Assembly: GCF_007829525.1 (NCBI RefSeq)
Contig: NZ_VLJP01000034.1
Coordinates: 44,620-108,619 of the forward strand
DNA length: 64,000 bases
From: Mesorhizobium sp. J18
Lineage (GTDB): Bacteria > Pseudomonadota > Alphaproteobacteria > Rhizobiales > Rhizobiaceae
Direction: 5' to 3'
Of the stretch, positions 34,466 to 44,098 are shown in pieces (within the stretch, counting starts at the first letter, position 1; every line of letters begins with the position of its first letter). The translations under genes and the position numbers were made by a program. The notes beneath the pieces were generated by a model, which was not told the origin of the DNA, made no database searches, and saw nothing but the letters and a program-made list of their open reading frames with translations.

Positions 34466-35152
34466 ATGAAGAGACGTTATCCGCTGCTTGTGCGCAAGAA
34501 GGTAGAGAGGCTGGAATATGCGGCCTCAAACCGCCGCCGACATGATAACGGCTCGTCACAGCAATCGTCGGTGGCCGAAACCCCTCCGCAACGTCTGATG
34601 ATGGCAGCCGCCGAGCTTGTGGAAAACGGCGGGCGTCTCGAAATGGCCTCGGTCGCCGCACGGGCCGGTGTCTCCGTCGGCCTCAGCTATCATTATTTCC
34701 GCTCCAAGGCCGGGCTGATCGCGGCCGTGGTCGAAGATTTCTACGACCGTTATGACGCTGAGGTGATCGACCTCAATCCGCTGCCTGGACATGACTGGGC
34801 AGCCCGCGAGCGCCGCCGCGTCGAACTGATGGTCGATTTCTATTTGCGTGAGCCTTTGGCGCCGCTGGTGCTTGCAAGGCTTTCCATGGAGCCGGAGGTT
34901 GCGGCGGTCGATGCGCAGCGAATAGCGCGGCATATCAAGCTGGCTGCCCGTAATGTCGAGGGCGCGCGCCGCAAGGGTCATTTGCCTGCGGGGCCGGATG
35001 CCAGCCTGCTTGTGGGGATGATCATGGGCGGCTTGAGGCAGGCCGTCGGCCAGGTGCTGGCGGGGCATGTTCCACGCGACCGCGACCGCTTGGTGGAAGA
35101 CTTGTGGGGCTTCATTTCTGCTGCTGCGGGCTTGGGGACACAAGACAGATGA
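34466..35152 (+). CDS. TetR family transcriptional regulator
   Basis: A 228-residue regulator. The helix-turn-helix lies near residues 59-85 (MASVAARAGVSVGLSYHYF, followed by RSKAGLIAAVVEDFY); the C-terminal helices form the ligand and dimer domain. The first ~40 residues are basic and disordered-looking. The ATG at 34466 is only 8 bp after the palindrome and few bases after the presumed -10, so the mRNA may be leaderless, or translation may start later. The enoyl-CoA hydratase gene follows 18 bp after the stop, suggesting acyl-CoA or fatty-acid ligand control. Confidence 0.87.
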   Translation: MKRRYPLLVRKKVERLEYAASNRRRHDNGSSQQSSVAETPPQRLMMAAAELVENGGRLEMASVAARAGVSVGLSYHYFRSKAGLIAAVVEDFYDRYDAEVIDLNPLPGHDWAARERRRVELMVDFYLREPLAPLVLARLSMEPEVAAVDAQRIARHIKLAARNVEGARRKGHLPAGPDASLLVGMIMGGLRQAVGQVLAGHVPRDRDRLVEDLWGFISAAAGLGTQDR

Positions 35153-35170
35153 CTTTTCCTGGAGGATTTA

Positions 35171-35980
35171 ATGCCCAAGGCCCTTTATGAGAAAAAAGGC
35201 CGTATCGCCTACGTCACCTTCAATCGGCCGGAGGCGATGAATGCGATTGACCTGGAAATGCACGAGCAACTCTGGGAGATCTGGCGGGATTTCCGCGACG
35301 ACGATGCCGTGGAGGTGGCGATCCTTACCGGGGCGGGTGATGAGGCATTTTGCGCCGGCGCCGACCTGAAGACGCATCTGCCTTATTGGGTTGCCAATGC
35401 CGATGCCCTCCTGCCGCGCCGCAAGATCAGGGATGGCCTCGGCGGGATCACGCGGGGCCTGCATCGCATCTACAAGCCGATCATCGCCGCCGTGAATGGC
35501 TGGGCGCTGGCAGGCGGCTTCGAAAACGCTCTTGCCTGCGACATCCGCATCGCGTCGGAACGTGCACAATTCGGCTCCTTCGAGGTTCGCCGCGGCTTTC
35601 ACCATGGCGACGGCGGCATCGTGCGGCTGGTGAATATCTGCGGCTCCGGCATTGCGCTGGAAATGCTGCTCACCGGCGAGCCGATCGATGCCGAGCGGGC
35701 GCTTCGCTGCAACATGGTGTCCAAGGTCGTGCCGCACGGAAAGCTGATGGAGGAGGCGGAGAAGGTCGCCAGACAAATCCTGCGCAACGATCAATGGGCG
35801 GTCCGCTCGGCCAAGGAGACGATTCTGAACGTCATCGGTCGGCCTCTGGAGGATCAACTCGCCTATGAAGCGATGACCGGCTATTCTGGCGCGGCGAATC
35901 CGCCGGTGCGCGAACGTTTGTCGGAATTCTACGAAAAGTCCGATACGGGGAGGGCCGGCCGCAATGGTACGCCTCTGTAA
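35171..35980 (+). CDS. Enoyl-CoA hydratase/isomerase family protein
   Basis: A 269-residue crotonase-fold enzyme. Oxyanion-hole segments are AFCAGADLK and AVNGWALAGG. The two Glu residues equivalent to the rat mitochondrial hydratase catalytic pair are present 20 residues apart, in GGFENALACD and GSFEVRRG, so hydratase activity is plausible. The usual PGAGG turn is replaced by HHGDGG, which may alter substrate preference. GGAGG precedes the ATG by 7 bases. It is co-transcribed with the TetR gene. Confidence 0.88.
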   Translation: MPKALYEKKGRIAYVTFNRPEAMNAIDLEMHEQLWEIWRDFRDDDAVEVAILTGAGDEAFCAGADLKTHLPYWVANADALLPRRKIRDGLGGITRGLHRIYKPIIAAVNGWALAGGFENALACDIRIASERAQFGSFEVRRGFHHGDGGIVRLVNICGSGIALEMLLTGEPIDAERALRCNMVSKVVPHGKLMEEAEKVARQILRNDQWAVRSAKETILNVIGRPLEDQLAYEAMTGYSGAANPPVRERLSEFYEKSDTGRAGRNGTPL

Positions 35981-36048
35981 ATCTGCCGTCTTGCATCCGC
36001 TTCCGACGCACGGCGAGGGCAGCATCCGCTAGGACTTCCGCAGCAACC

Positions 36049-36077
36049 TTGACAAATGCGGGCTCCCATGCGCTTTT
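36049..36077 (+). promoter_or_regulatory. Possible aspS promoter
   Basis: TTGACA at 36049-36054 is a perfect -35 hexamer in the 166-bp gap before aspS. The -10 region, at 17-bp spacing, is poor (GCTTTT). The call rests on the -35 and position only. Confidence 0.3.
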
Positions 36078-36146
36078 CGCGCCGATTTTCAGGGCGCCGA
36101 CGCGCGCCTCCTTTTCGATTTCAGAACAACGGAAAAGACCCGCAAA

Positions 36147-37937
36147 ATGCACCGCTATCGCAGCCATAACTGCGCACAATTGAGGAAATCCGACGTCGGG
36201 CAGTCAGTCCGCCTCTCCGGCTGGGTCCATCGGGTGCGCGATCACGGAGGCCTGCTTTTCATCGATCTGCGCGACCATTACGGGATCACGCAGATCGTCG
36301 CCGATCCGGATTCGCCCTGTTTCTCCACAGCCGAAAAGGTGCGCGGCGAATGGGTGATCCGTGTCGACGGCGAGGTGAAGGCGCGCACAGCCGAGACCGT
36401 GAACCCCAACCTGCCGACAGGCGAGGTCGAGATTTTCGCCCGCGAGATGGAGATCCTGTCCCAGGCCAGGGAACTTCCGCTGCCGGTCTTTGGTGAGCCG
36501 GATTATCCTGAGGACATCCGCCTCAAATACCGCTTCCTCGATCTGCGCCGCGAGACGCTGCACAGGAACATCGTCACGCGCACGAGGATCATCGCCGAAA
36601 TGCGCAAACGCATGGGCGAAGCGGGCTTCACGGAATTCTCCACGCCGATCCTGACGGCATCCTCGCCGGAAGGCGCCCGTGACTTCCTGGTGCCGTCACG
36701 CATCCACCCCGGCAAGTTCTACGCGCTGCCGCAGGCCCCGCAGGTCTACAAACAGCTCATCATGGTGTCGGGCTTCGACCGCTATTTCCAGATCGCGCCC
36801 TGCTTCCGCGACGAGGACCCGCGCGCCGACCGCTTGCCGGGCGAATTCTACCAGCTTGACCTGGAGATGAGCTTCGTTGAGCAGGAGGACGTGTTCTCCA
36901 CCATGGAGCCGGTCATGCGCGGCATCTTCGAGGCCTTCGCAAGCGGCAAGCCGGTGACGCAGTCATTCCCGCGCATTCCTTACGACGAAGCCATGCGCAA
37001 ATATGGCACCGACAAGCCGGACCTGCGCAATCCGATCGTCATGGAGGAAGTCTCGGAGCATTTCCGCGGCTCCGGCTTCAAGGTTTTCGCCAACATCCTT
37101 GCCAATGACGAGAAGGCCGAGGTCTGGGCCATTCCTGCCAGGACCGGCGGTTCCCGCGCATTCTGCGACCGCATGAATTCCTGGGCGCAAGGGGAAGGTC
37201 AGCCCGGTCTCGGCTATATCTTCTGGCGCAAGGAAGGCGACAAGCTTGAAGGCGCTGGCCCGATCGCCAAGAATATCGGTGAAGAACGCACCGAAGCCAT
37301 CCGCACGCAGCTCGGTCTGGAGGATGGCGACGCCTGCTTCTTCGTGGCGGGCGACCCGAAGAAGTTCGCCGGCTTTGCCGGTGCCGCTCGGACCCGCGCT
37401 GGTGAGGAGCTGAACCTCGTCGACCGCGACCGGTTCGAGCTCTGCTGGATCGTGGATTTCCCCTTCTACGAGTGGAACGAGGAGGAGAACCGGATTGATT
37501 TCGGCCACAACCCCTTCACCATGCCAAAGGGCGGGCTGGATGCCCTGACGAGCGAGGATCCGCTCTCCATTAAGGCCTTCCAGTACGACATGGTCTGCAA
37601 TGGCTTCGAGATCGCCTCCGGCGGCATCCGCAACCATCTGCCCGAGACCATGGTCAAGGCCTTCGAGATCGTCGGCTTCACGCGCGAGACGGTGGAGGAG
37701 CGTTTCGGCGGCCTCTATCGCGCATTCCAGTATGGCGCGCCGCCCCATGGCGGCATGGCTGCCGGCATCGACCGCATCGTCATGCTGCTTTGCGGCGCGA
37801 AGAACCTGCGCGAGATCACTATGTTCCCGATGAACCAGCAGGCCATGGATCTGTTGATGAATGCACCTTCGGAGGCGACGCCGCAGCAGCTACGCGAACT
37901 TTCCCTGCGCGTAGCTGTGCCGAAGAAGGAAGAGTGA
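36147..37937 (+). CDS. aspS: Aspartyl-tRNA synthetase (possibly non-discriminating)
   Basis: A 596-residue class IIb synthetase. N-terminal OB-fold anticodon domain ([20 protein letters not shown]), motif 2 [19 protein letters not shown], the bacterial GAD insertion at about residues 290-420, and motif 3 [15 protein letters not shown] are all visible. Many alphaproteobacteria lack AsnRS and use an AspRS that charges both tRNA-Asp and tRNA-Asn with later GatCAB amidation; whether this one does cannot be decided by eye. GGAAAAG lies before the ATG. Confidence 0.97.
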   Translation: MHRYRSHNCAQLRKSDVGQSVRLSGWVHRVRDHGGLLFIDLRDHYGITQIVADPDSPCFSTAEKVRGEWVIRVDGEVKARTAETVNPNLPTGEVEIFAREMEILSQARELPLPVFGEPDYPEDIRLKYRFLDLRRETLHRNIVTRTRIIAEMRKRMGEAGFTEFSTPILTASSPEGARDFLVPSRIHPGKFYALPQAPQVYKQLIMVSGFDRYFQIAPCFRDEDPRADRLPGEFYQLDLEMSFVEQEDVFSTMEPVMRGIFEAFASGKPVTQSFPRIPYDEAMRKYGTDKPDLRNPIVMEEVSEHFRGSGFKVFANILANDEKAEVWAIPARTGGSRAFCDRMNSWAQGEGQPGLGYIFWRKEGDKLEGAGPIAKNIGEERTEAIRTQLGLEDGDACFFVAGDPKKFAGFAGAARTRAGEELNLVDRDRFELCWIVDFPFYEWNEEENRIDFGHNPFTMPKGGLDALTSEDPLSIKAFQYDMVCNGFEIASGGIRNHLPETMVKAFEIVGFTRETVEERFGGLYRAFQYGAPPHGGMAAGIDRIVMLLCGAKNLREITMFPMNQQAMDLLMNAPSEATPQQLRELSLRVAVPKKEE

Positions 37938-38110
37938 CCGACGGCCACAAGGCGTTGAGTTGACCTGCTCACAGGGTCGCGTCGGTCGCCCGATCGCCCC
38001 TTCGAGCATCGGGAACTGACGCTGACGGGCCTGGGCGACATACACGGAGGGCAGCGGTTCTCGCTGCTCTCAGCCTTGCCAAGAAATCGCGCATCCGCTA
38101 CGCCCCGCGC

Positions 38111-39484
38111 ATGAGTGTCACCGTCCGTTTCGCGCCGTCCCCGACGGGCGCAATCCATATCGGCAATGCCCGAACCGCGCTGTTCAACTGGCTTTTCGCC
38201 CGCAAGAACCGCGGCAAGTTCATCCTGCGCTTCGATGATACGGATACGCAGCGCTCCCGCCAGGAATACGCCGATCGCATACAGGAAGACCTGCACTGGC
38301 TCGGAATCGACCCGGACGTGACAGTGCATCAGTCGGCACGGTTCGAAACCTATGACGCGGCGGTGGAACGGCTGAAGGAAGCTGGTCTTCTTTATCCCTG
38401 CTACGAGACGGCGGACGAACTGGAGCGCCGGCGCAAGATCAGGCTGTCGCGCCGCTTGCCGCCCGTATATGGCCGCGAGGCGCTGAAGCTTGGTGATGAG
38501 GAGAGAGCGAAATTCGAGACGGAAGGGCGCAGGCCGCATTGGCGCTTTCTGCTACCGAACTTTTCCTCCGATCCCTTCCAGCCAGAGCGAACCGAAATCC
38601 ATTGGGACGATGTGGTGCGCGGCCCGCAGACCGTGGACCTCGCTTCGATCTCCGATCCCGTGCTGGTGCGTGAAGACGGCACCTATCTCTATACGCTTCC
38701 GTCAGTCGTAGACGATATCGAAATGGGTGTTACTCACGTCATTCGCGGTGACGACCATGTGACCAATACGGGCGCGCAGATCGCCATATTCCGGGCATTG
38801 GGGGCGAAGGAACCGGCATTCGGCCATCACAATTTGCTGACCACCATATCTGGTGAGGGACTTTCCAAGCGCAGCGGGGCACTTTCCCTCGGCATCCTGC
38901 GCGAGGCGGGAATCGAACCGATGGCCGTCGCATCGCTTGCCGTGTTGCTCGGTACGTCGGAAAGCGTTTCGGCTGCCCGTTCGATGGAGGAACTGGCCGA
39001 GCTCTTCGATCCGGCCTCCGCATCCAAATCTTCGGCGAAATTCGATCCGGCCGAACTCAAAACGCTCAATCGCGCGCTTCTGCACGCAATGAGCTTCGAG
39101 GAAGCACGCGACCGGCTGGCCAACCTCGGCATCAGCGGCTCCTCGGCGGAGCCTTTCTGGCTTGCCGTGCGGGGCAATCTGGAAACCTTTGCGGAGGCAG
39201 GCGATTGGTGGAAGATCGTCCGGAAGGGACCGCAGAAACAGCCAGAGCTTTCGGAAGAGGATGTTGCGTTCGTCCGCTCCGCCTTCGATCTGCTGCCGCC
39301 CGAACCCTGGGATGCTTCTACCTGGAAGACCTGGACGGGAACGGTAAAGGATGCCACAGGCCGCAAGGGCAGGGCGCTGTTCATGCCGCTCAGGCTGGCA
39401 CTTACCGGGCGCGATTCGGGGCCGGAACTTGCAGATCTGCTGCCTCTTCTGGGGCGGGAAGGAGTATTGGCCCGGCGCCCCTGA
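38111..39484 (+). CDS. gltX: Glutamyl-tRNA synthetase (GluRS2 type)
   Basis: A 457-residue class I synthetase. The HIGH motif appears as HIGN ([20 protein letters not shown]) and KMSKS as [13 protein letters not shown]. The anticodon domain is short. Rhizobiales usually carry two GluRS genes, one canonical and one shorter; this fits the shorter type. Proximity to aspS raises the possibility that both feed the Asx/Glx transamidation route. It ends 9 bp before the convergent malic enzyme stop. No clear ribosome-binding site. Confidence 0.93.
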   Translation: MSVTVRFAPSPTGAIHIGNARTALFNWLFARKNRGKFILRFDDTDTQRSRQEYADRIQEDLHWLGIDPDVTVHQSARFETYDAAVERLKEAGLLYPCYETADELERRRKIRLSRRLPPVYGREALKLGDEERAKFETEGRRPHWRFLLPNFSSDPFQPERTEIHWDDVVRGPQTVDLASISDPVLVREDGTYLYTLPSVVDDIEMGVTHVIRGDDHVTNTGAQIAIFRALGAKEPAFGHHNLLTTISGEGLSKRSGALSLGILREAGIEPMAVASLAVLLGTSESVSAARSMEELAELFDPASASKSSAKFDPAELKTLNRALLHAMSFEEARDRLANLGISGSSAEPFWLAVRGNLETFAEAGDWWKIVRKGPQKQPELSEEDVAFVRSAFDLLPPEPWDASTWKTWTGTVKDATGRKGRALFMPLRLALTGRDSGPELADLLPLLGREGVLARRP

Positions 39485-39493
39485 CCTTGCGCC

Positions 39494-41818
39494 TTACGGT
39501 GCCGTGATGGCGGTGACCTGGGCCTTCTGGAGGGCCTCTACCGTTGCAAGCGCGCTCATATTGACGACACCGCGCGAAGTAACGGACGCCGTCAGGATAT
39601 GCGCCGGCATGGCTGTACCGAGCAGGATCGGCCCGACATGCAGAGCGTCGGTCATCGCCTTCACGGTCGTCAGGGTTATGTTGGCAGCATCCAGATTCGG
39701 GAAGACCAGCAGATTGGCTTCACCATCGAGAATTGCATGCGGATAGACCCTCTGCCGTATCGGCTCCGAAAGGGCAGCGTCCCCATGCATTTCGCCATCC
39801 ACCACGAGTTCGGGCGACATTCGATGCAATATGGCCGTCGCCTTGCGCATCTTTATCGCGCTTGCCGAATCGCGTGACCCGAAATTCGAATGCGAAAGCA
39901 GGGCGGCCTTGGGCTCTATACCGAAACGACGAATCTCCTCCGCCGCCAAGAGCGTCATTTCCGCGATCTCTTCGGCGGTGGGGTCAAGCGTCACATAGGT
40001 GTCGGTGAAGAAGGTGACGCCACGCTGGGAGATAAGCATGGAGAGTGTGGAAAGATCACCGACGCCTTCCCGCTTGCCGATGATCATGTCGACATAGCGT
40101 AGGTGTTTTTCGAACCGGCCTTCGAGGCCGCAGATCATTGCATCGGCCTCGTCGCGCATCATGGCGAGTGCCGCGATTACGGTGGTATTGGTGCGCACAA
40201 GCGTGCGTGCAGCTTCCTGCGTCACCCCGCGCCGACCGGCGATATTGATCAGAAGATCCACGTAGTGGCGGTAGCGCGGATCATCTTCGGGGTTGATCAG
40301 TTCGAAGTCCCTGCCGGCCCTGATCTTGAGGCCATAGCGGCGCAGACGCGTGTCGACGACGTTGGGGCGACCGATCAGGATCGGCTGCGCTACCCCTTCC
40401 TCAAGCACAACCTGTGCGGCGCGAAGTACTCGCTCGTCCTCGCCGTCGGCATAGATGACACGCTTGGCGCCGGCCGCCTTGGCAGCCGAGAATACCGGCT
40501 TCATGACGAGGCCGGAGCGGAAGACGAAGCGGTTCAGCCGGTCGAGATAGGCTTCCATGTCCTCGATCGGCCGCGTGGCAACGCCACTTTCCATCGCCGC
40601 CCTGGCTACCGCAGGCGCGATGCGCAGGATCAGGCGCGGGTCGAAAGGCGAAGGGATAAGGTAATCCGGCCCGAAGATCTGCGTTTCGCCCGTATAGGCG
40701 CGCGCAGCCACGTCCGACGGCTCCTCGCGGGCGAGACCGGCGATGGCTTGCACGGCGGCGAGCTTCATCTCCTCGTTGATCGCCGTCGCACCGACATCCA
40801 GCGCGCCACGAAAGATGTAAGGGAAACAAAGGACGTTGTTGACCTGGTTCGGATAGTCCGAACGTCCGGTGCATATCATGGCGTCAGGCCGGGCCTCGCG
40901 CGCCACTTCCGGCATGATCTCGGGCACCGGATTGGCCAGCGCCAGGATCAGCGGTTTTTCGGCCATGTCCTTGAGCATTTCCGGTTTCAGGACGCCTCCG
41001 GCCGAAAGGCCGAGAAACACGTCCGCGCCGCCGATCACGTCTGCGAGCGTGCGGGCATCCGTGTCCTTGACATAGGCTTCCTTCCAGCGGTCCATCTCCT
41101 CGACACGGCCGCGAAAGGCCACGCCGAAGCGGTCGGTCACCCAGATGTTCTCGATCTTCGCGCCGAGCGAGACGAGGATATTGAGGCAGGCGAGTGCGGC
41201 TGCGCCGGCGCCCGAACTGACGATCTTGACGTCTTCGATCTTCTTGCCGGCGAGTTCCAGCCCGTTAAGGATTGCGGCGGCCACGATGATGGCGGTGCCA
41301 TGCTGGTCGTCATGGAAGACGGGAATGCTCATGCGGGCCTTGAGCTGTTCCTCCACCTCGAAGCATTCTGGCGCCTTGATGTCCTCGAGATTGATTCCGC
41401 CGAAAGTGGGCTCAAGCGCGGAGATGGTCTCCACCATGCGCTCGACGCCGGGTGCGTCGATCTCGATATCGAAGACGTCGATGCCGGCGAATTTCTTGAA
41501 CAGGACCGCTTTGCCCTCCATGACGGGTTTGGAGGCCAGAGGGCCGATATTCCCCAGCCCGAGAACCGCCGAGCCGTTTGACACGACGGCCACCAGATTC
41601 GCCCGTGAGGTGTAGTCGGCGGCCAACCTCGGATTGTCGCGGATTTCCAGACATGGAGCCGCTACGCCCGGCGAATAAGCCAGCGCGAGGTCGCGCTGGT
41701 TGCCGAGCGGCTTGGTCGCCTGGATTTCCAGTTTTCCCGGAACCGGATGGCGATGGAAAAACAGTGCCGCCTGATCGAGATCGGAGCGGGCAGGGGCCTC
41801 GGACGGGTTGTCGGTCAT
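39494..41818 (-). CDS. maeB: NADP-dependent malic enzyme with phosphotransacetylase-like C-terminus
   Basis: A 774-residue fusion converting malate to pyruvate and CO2 with NADP+. Residues ~20-160 are the malic N-domain ([32 protein letters not shown]). The NAD(P)-binding part to ~410 contains [16 protein letters not shown] and [14 protein letters not shown]. Residues ~440-770 resemble phosphotransacetylase and in rhizobial TME/DME enzymes are non-catalytic but regulatory (acetyl-CoA sensing). The rhizobial Tme/MaeB length is about 760. It supplies pyruvate and NADPH during growth on C4 acids. Confidence 0.95.
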   Translation of the reverse strand: MTDNPSEAPARSDLDQAALFFHRHPVPGKLEIQATKPLGNQRDLALAYSPGVAAPCLEIRDNPRLAADYTSRANLVAVVSNGSAVLGLGNIGPLASKPVMEGKAVLFKKFAGIDVFDIEIDAPGVERMVETISALEPTFGGINLEDIKAPECFEVEEQLKARMSIPVFHDDQHGTAIIVAAAILNGLELAGKKIEDVKIVSSGAGAAALACLNILVSLGAKIENIWVTDRFGVAFRGRVEEMDRWKEAYVKDTDARTLADVIGGADVFLGLSAGGVLKPEMLKDMAEKPLILALANPVPEIMPEVAREARPDAMICTGRSDYPNQVNNVLCFPYIFRGALDVGATAINEEMKLAAVQAIAGLAREEPSDVAARAYTGETQIFGPDYLIPSPFDPRLILRIAPAVARAAMESGVATRPIEDMEAYLDRLNRFVFRSGLVMKPVFSAAKAAGAKRVIYADGEDERVLRAAQVVLEEGVAQPILIGRPNVVDTRLRRYGLKIRAGRDFELINPEDDPRYRHYVDLLINIAGRRGVTQEAARTLVRTNTTVIAALAMMRDEADAMICGLEGRFEKHLRYVDMIIGKREGVGDLSTLSMLISQRGVTFFTDTYVTLDPTAEEIAEMTLLAAEEIRRFGIEPKAALLSHSNFGSRDSASAIKMRKATAILHRMSPELVVDGEMHGDAALSEPIRQRVYPHAILDGEANLLVFPNLDAANITLTTVKAMTDALHVGPILLGTAMPAHILTASVTSRGVVNMSALATVEALQKAQVTAITAP

Positions 41819-41840
41819 GACGATCGCTTTCGGAGAAAGG

Positions 41841-42683
41841 CTATCTCGCTATCACCCTTTGCCGCTGTTCTCCAAGTCCGGCAATGCCAAGATGCATTTC
41901 GTCTCCCGCCTTGAGGAAGATTGGCGGCTTGTGGCCAAGACCAACGCCTGGAGGCGTGCCGGTGGTGATCACGTCGCCCGGCTCCAGCACCATGAACTGT
42001 GATAGATAGGAGATGACATGCGCCACGCTGAAGATCATCGTCCTGGTGTTGCCCGTCTGTCTGCGTTCGCCATTCACGTCGAGGAACATGTCGAGATTTT
42101 GCGGGTCCGGAATCTCATCCGGGGTGACGATCCAGGGCCCAAGTGGGCCAAAGGTGGGCGCACTCTTGCCCTTGATCCACTGTCCGCCGCGCTCGGCCTG
42201 GTATTCGCGTTCGGAAACGTCATTGCAGAGCGCATAGCCGAAGACATGTGAAAGTGCGTCCGCTTCGTCGACATAGTCACAGCGCTTGCCAATGACGACA
42301 GCGAGTTCCACTTCCCAATCGGTCTTGACGGAACCCTTGGGGAGCATCACGTCGTCATTCGGTCCGCTGAGCGAGCTCGGCGCCTTGGAGAAGACGATGG
42401 GTTCCGAGGGAATGGGTGCTCCCGTCTCGGCAGCGTGGTCGGCATAATTCAGGCCGATGGCGATGAAATGGCCGATGCGGGCCACTGGCGCGCCTATGCG
42501 GGTGCCGGCCGGCACCTCTGGCAGGCTGGAAAGGTCCGCCGTCTCGAGAATCTTGATAAGCGAGGGCGAAATGCTTTCAGGAGTATAGTCGGCCACCAGC
42601 GAAGAGACGTCCCGTATCGTGCCATCCTTGTCCAACACAGCCGGGCGCTCAGCGCCGGGAGTTCCAAAACGAAGCAGTTTCAA
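41841..42683 (-). CDS. Fumarylacetoacetate hydrolase family protein (diketo-deoxy sugar acid hydrolase-like)
   Basis: A 280-residue FAH-family hydrolase. Family segments are AIGLNYADHAAETG, VFSKAPSSLSGPNDDVMLP, the metal-site DWEVELAVVIGK and GKSAPTFGPLGPWIVT, followed by GDVITTGTPPGVG. The last block recalls 2,4-diketo-3-deoxy-fuconate/rhamnonate hydrolases of non-phosphorylating deoxy-sugar catabolism. The start codon is TTG, supported by AGAGGAG 9 bases upstream. An SDR remnant of the kind found next to such enzymes lies 50 bp upstream, so the pathway may be broken here. Confidence 0.85.
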   Translation of the reverse strand: MKLLRFGTPGAERPAVLDKDGTIRDVSSLVADYTPESISPSLIKILETADLSSLPEVPAGTRIGAPVARIGHFIAIGLNYADHAAETGAPIPSEPIVFSKAPSSLSGPNDDVMLPKGSVKTDWEVELAVVIGKRCDYVDEADALSHVFGYALCNDVSEREYQAERGGQWIKGKSAPTFGPLGPWIVTPDEIPDPQNLDMFLDVNGERRQTGNTRTMIFSVAHVISYLSQFMVLEPGDVITTGTPPGVGLGHKPPIFLKAGDEMHLGIAGLGEQRQRVIAR

Positions 42684-42733
42684 AATCTTGTCTCCTCTAA
42701 TGAAGAAAGTGCATTAATCAAGTCTACCCCTGT

Positions 42734-42841
42734 CAGAAGGCGCTGTTGTACAAGCCTCCGTCGAGGAACAGGCTCTGGCCGGTTATATAGCCGGCCGAGG
42801 CCGAGCAAATCCATGCCGCATTCTCCTCAAAAACAATATTC
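42734..42841 (-). pseudogene. SDR dehydrogenase, C-terminal relic
   Basis: The minus strand encodes AAWICSASAGYITGQSLFLD followed by GGLYNSAF and a stop at 42734. This is the typical end of a short-chain dehydrogenase (3-oxoacyl-ACP reductase-like or keto-deoxy sugar-acid dehydrogenase). The frame meets a TAG about 36 codons upstream and the Rossmann and catalytic parts are missing, so the gene is dead. Confidence 0.75.
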
Positions 42842-42940
42842 CCGATCTACTCCGCCGGCCTGTCAAAAGACAACCGTCATAAGCCTGTGACATGAATCGA
42901 GGCATGGAAGGCGCGACGAACAGGGGCAGAGCCGATCGAC

Positions 42941-43765
42941 ATGGCGAGAAACCAGCCGCGCACCTACCGTACCCTATTTATTTCCGACGTCCATCTCGGA
43001 TCGAAACCGGCCAAGGCCGAGTACCTGATTGATTTCCTGCGTCATCACGAGGCCGAGCAGATTTATCTCGTCGGCGATATTGTCGACGGCTGGCGCCTGC
43101 GCCGTTCCTGGCACTGGCCGCAATTGCATAACGACGTCGTCCAAAAGCTTCTGCGCAAGGCAAGAAAGGGAACGAAGGTCACCTATCTTGCCGGCAATCA
43201 CGACGAGTTCCTGCGCCCGTTTCAGGGCGTGCATTTCGGCGGCATCGTTGTGGCCGACCGGGTGATCCACGAGACGGCCGATGGCAAGCGACTTCTGGTC
43301 ATTCATGGCGATCAGTTCGATTCAGTGGTCAATTCGGCACGCTGGGCAGCCTATCTCGGCGACAAGGCCTATGACGCGGCCATAGTGATCAACCGCATCG
43401 TCGCAAGGCTTCGTCACTGGGCGGGCCTGCCTTACTGGTCATTTTCCTCCTGGGCGAAGGTCAATGTGAAGAAGGCGGTCAACTTCATCAGCGCCTTCCA
43501 GGAACTGCTGGCGGAGGAGGCGCGGCGGCAGAATGTCGACGGCGTGATCTGTGGCCATATCCATCATGCGACGATCGAGGACATGAACGGCATCCGGTAC
43601 ATGAATACCGGCGATTGGGTGGAAAGCTGTACCGCGCTGGTCGAACATTTCGACGGTTCATTCGAGATCATCCAGTGGACACAGCTTGCGCCGCGCGCGG
43701 TGATGATGCCGCAGCAGCCCGCGCCTTTCGCGGGGCTCGATGGCAAGAAAGCCGAGGCGGCCTGA
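42941..43765 (+). CDS. Metallophosphoesterase, UDP-2,3-diacylglucosamine diphosphatase (LpxH)-like
   Basis: A 274-residue calcineurin-like phosphoesterase. Metal-ligand motifs occur in order: FISDVHLGS, LVGDIVDGWRL, LAGNHDEFL, VIHGDQFD, and ICGHIHHA. It is annotated in rhizobia as UDP-2,3-diacylglucosamine diphosphatase, a lipid A step, but alphaproteobacteria mostly use LpxI, so the true substrate is uncertain. No signal peptide. It is a single gene downstream of a 100-bp non-coding gap. Confidence 0.82.
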   Translation: MARNQPRTYRTLFISDVHLGSKPAKAEYLIDFLRHHEAEQIYLVGDIVDGWRLRRSWHWPQLHNDVVQKLLRKARKGTKVTYLAGNHDEFLRPFQGVHFGGIVVADRVIHETADGKRLLVIHGDQFDSVVNSARWAAYLGDKAYDAAIVINRIVARLRHWAGLPYWSFSSWAKVNVKKAVNFISAFQELLAEEARRQNVDGVICGHIHHATIEDMNGIRYMNTGDWVESCTALVEHFDGSFEIIQWTQLAPRAVMMPQQPAPFAGLDGKKAEAA

Positions 43766-43825
43766 GGAACTCCTTCCGTCGCCATAGAAACACCCTCGCC
43801 TCGTCAAAGTGCGGACCCTTGCATC

Positions 43826-44080
43826 ATGACAGTCCTGTTGCCCATGCAAACCATGCGCGACCTGGCCGAATCCGCTCAGACAGACCTGTGTCTGCCCTTG
43901 CAGGGTATGATCCCGATGTCGCGCACAAGGGAGGCGGGAAAGGCAGGGTCCGGCACGCCGAATGGCTGCCGGCAGGCCGCACTGGCGCGCGCCGAGCGCA
44001 TGGGGGCGATTGACATTCCCCGCCCCGAGCCAACCCACGGCAGCCGAAGGAAACCCGCGGTCAGGCGCTTCAGCTTCTGA
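43826..44080 (+). CDS. Hypothetical protein, doubtful
   Basis: An 84-codon frame in the 333-bp gap between the metallophosphoesterase and dipeptide epimerase genes. The product is polar with no domain, membrane or signal features that I recognise. No good ribosome-binding site precedes the ATG, and competing minus-strand frames exist. Its stop overlaps a hairpin. It may be non-coding. Confidence 0.25.
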   Translation: MTVLLPMQTMRDLAESAQTDLCLPLQGMIPMSRTREAGKAGSGTPNGCRQAALARAERMGAIDIPRPEPTHGSRRKPAVRRFSF

Positions 44081-44089
44081 AGCTGTTTT
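44071..44089 (+). terminator. Possible terminator after 43.8-kb ORF
   Basis: CAGCTTC-T-GAAGCTG (44071-44085) is self-complementary, followed by TTTT at 44086-44089. The realistic stem is 5-6 bp once a loop is allowed. It would serve the plus-strand gene(s) ending here, facing the convergent epimerase gene. Confidence 0.4.
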
Positions 44090-44098
44090 GGCGCCCGA

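Noticed and set aside
40103..41581. 492-codon plus-strand frame opposite the malic enzyme
   Set aside because: The composition is Arg/His/Asp-rich without family features, and it lies entirely within a well-matched gene.
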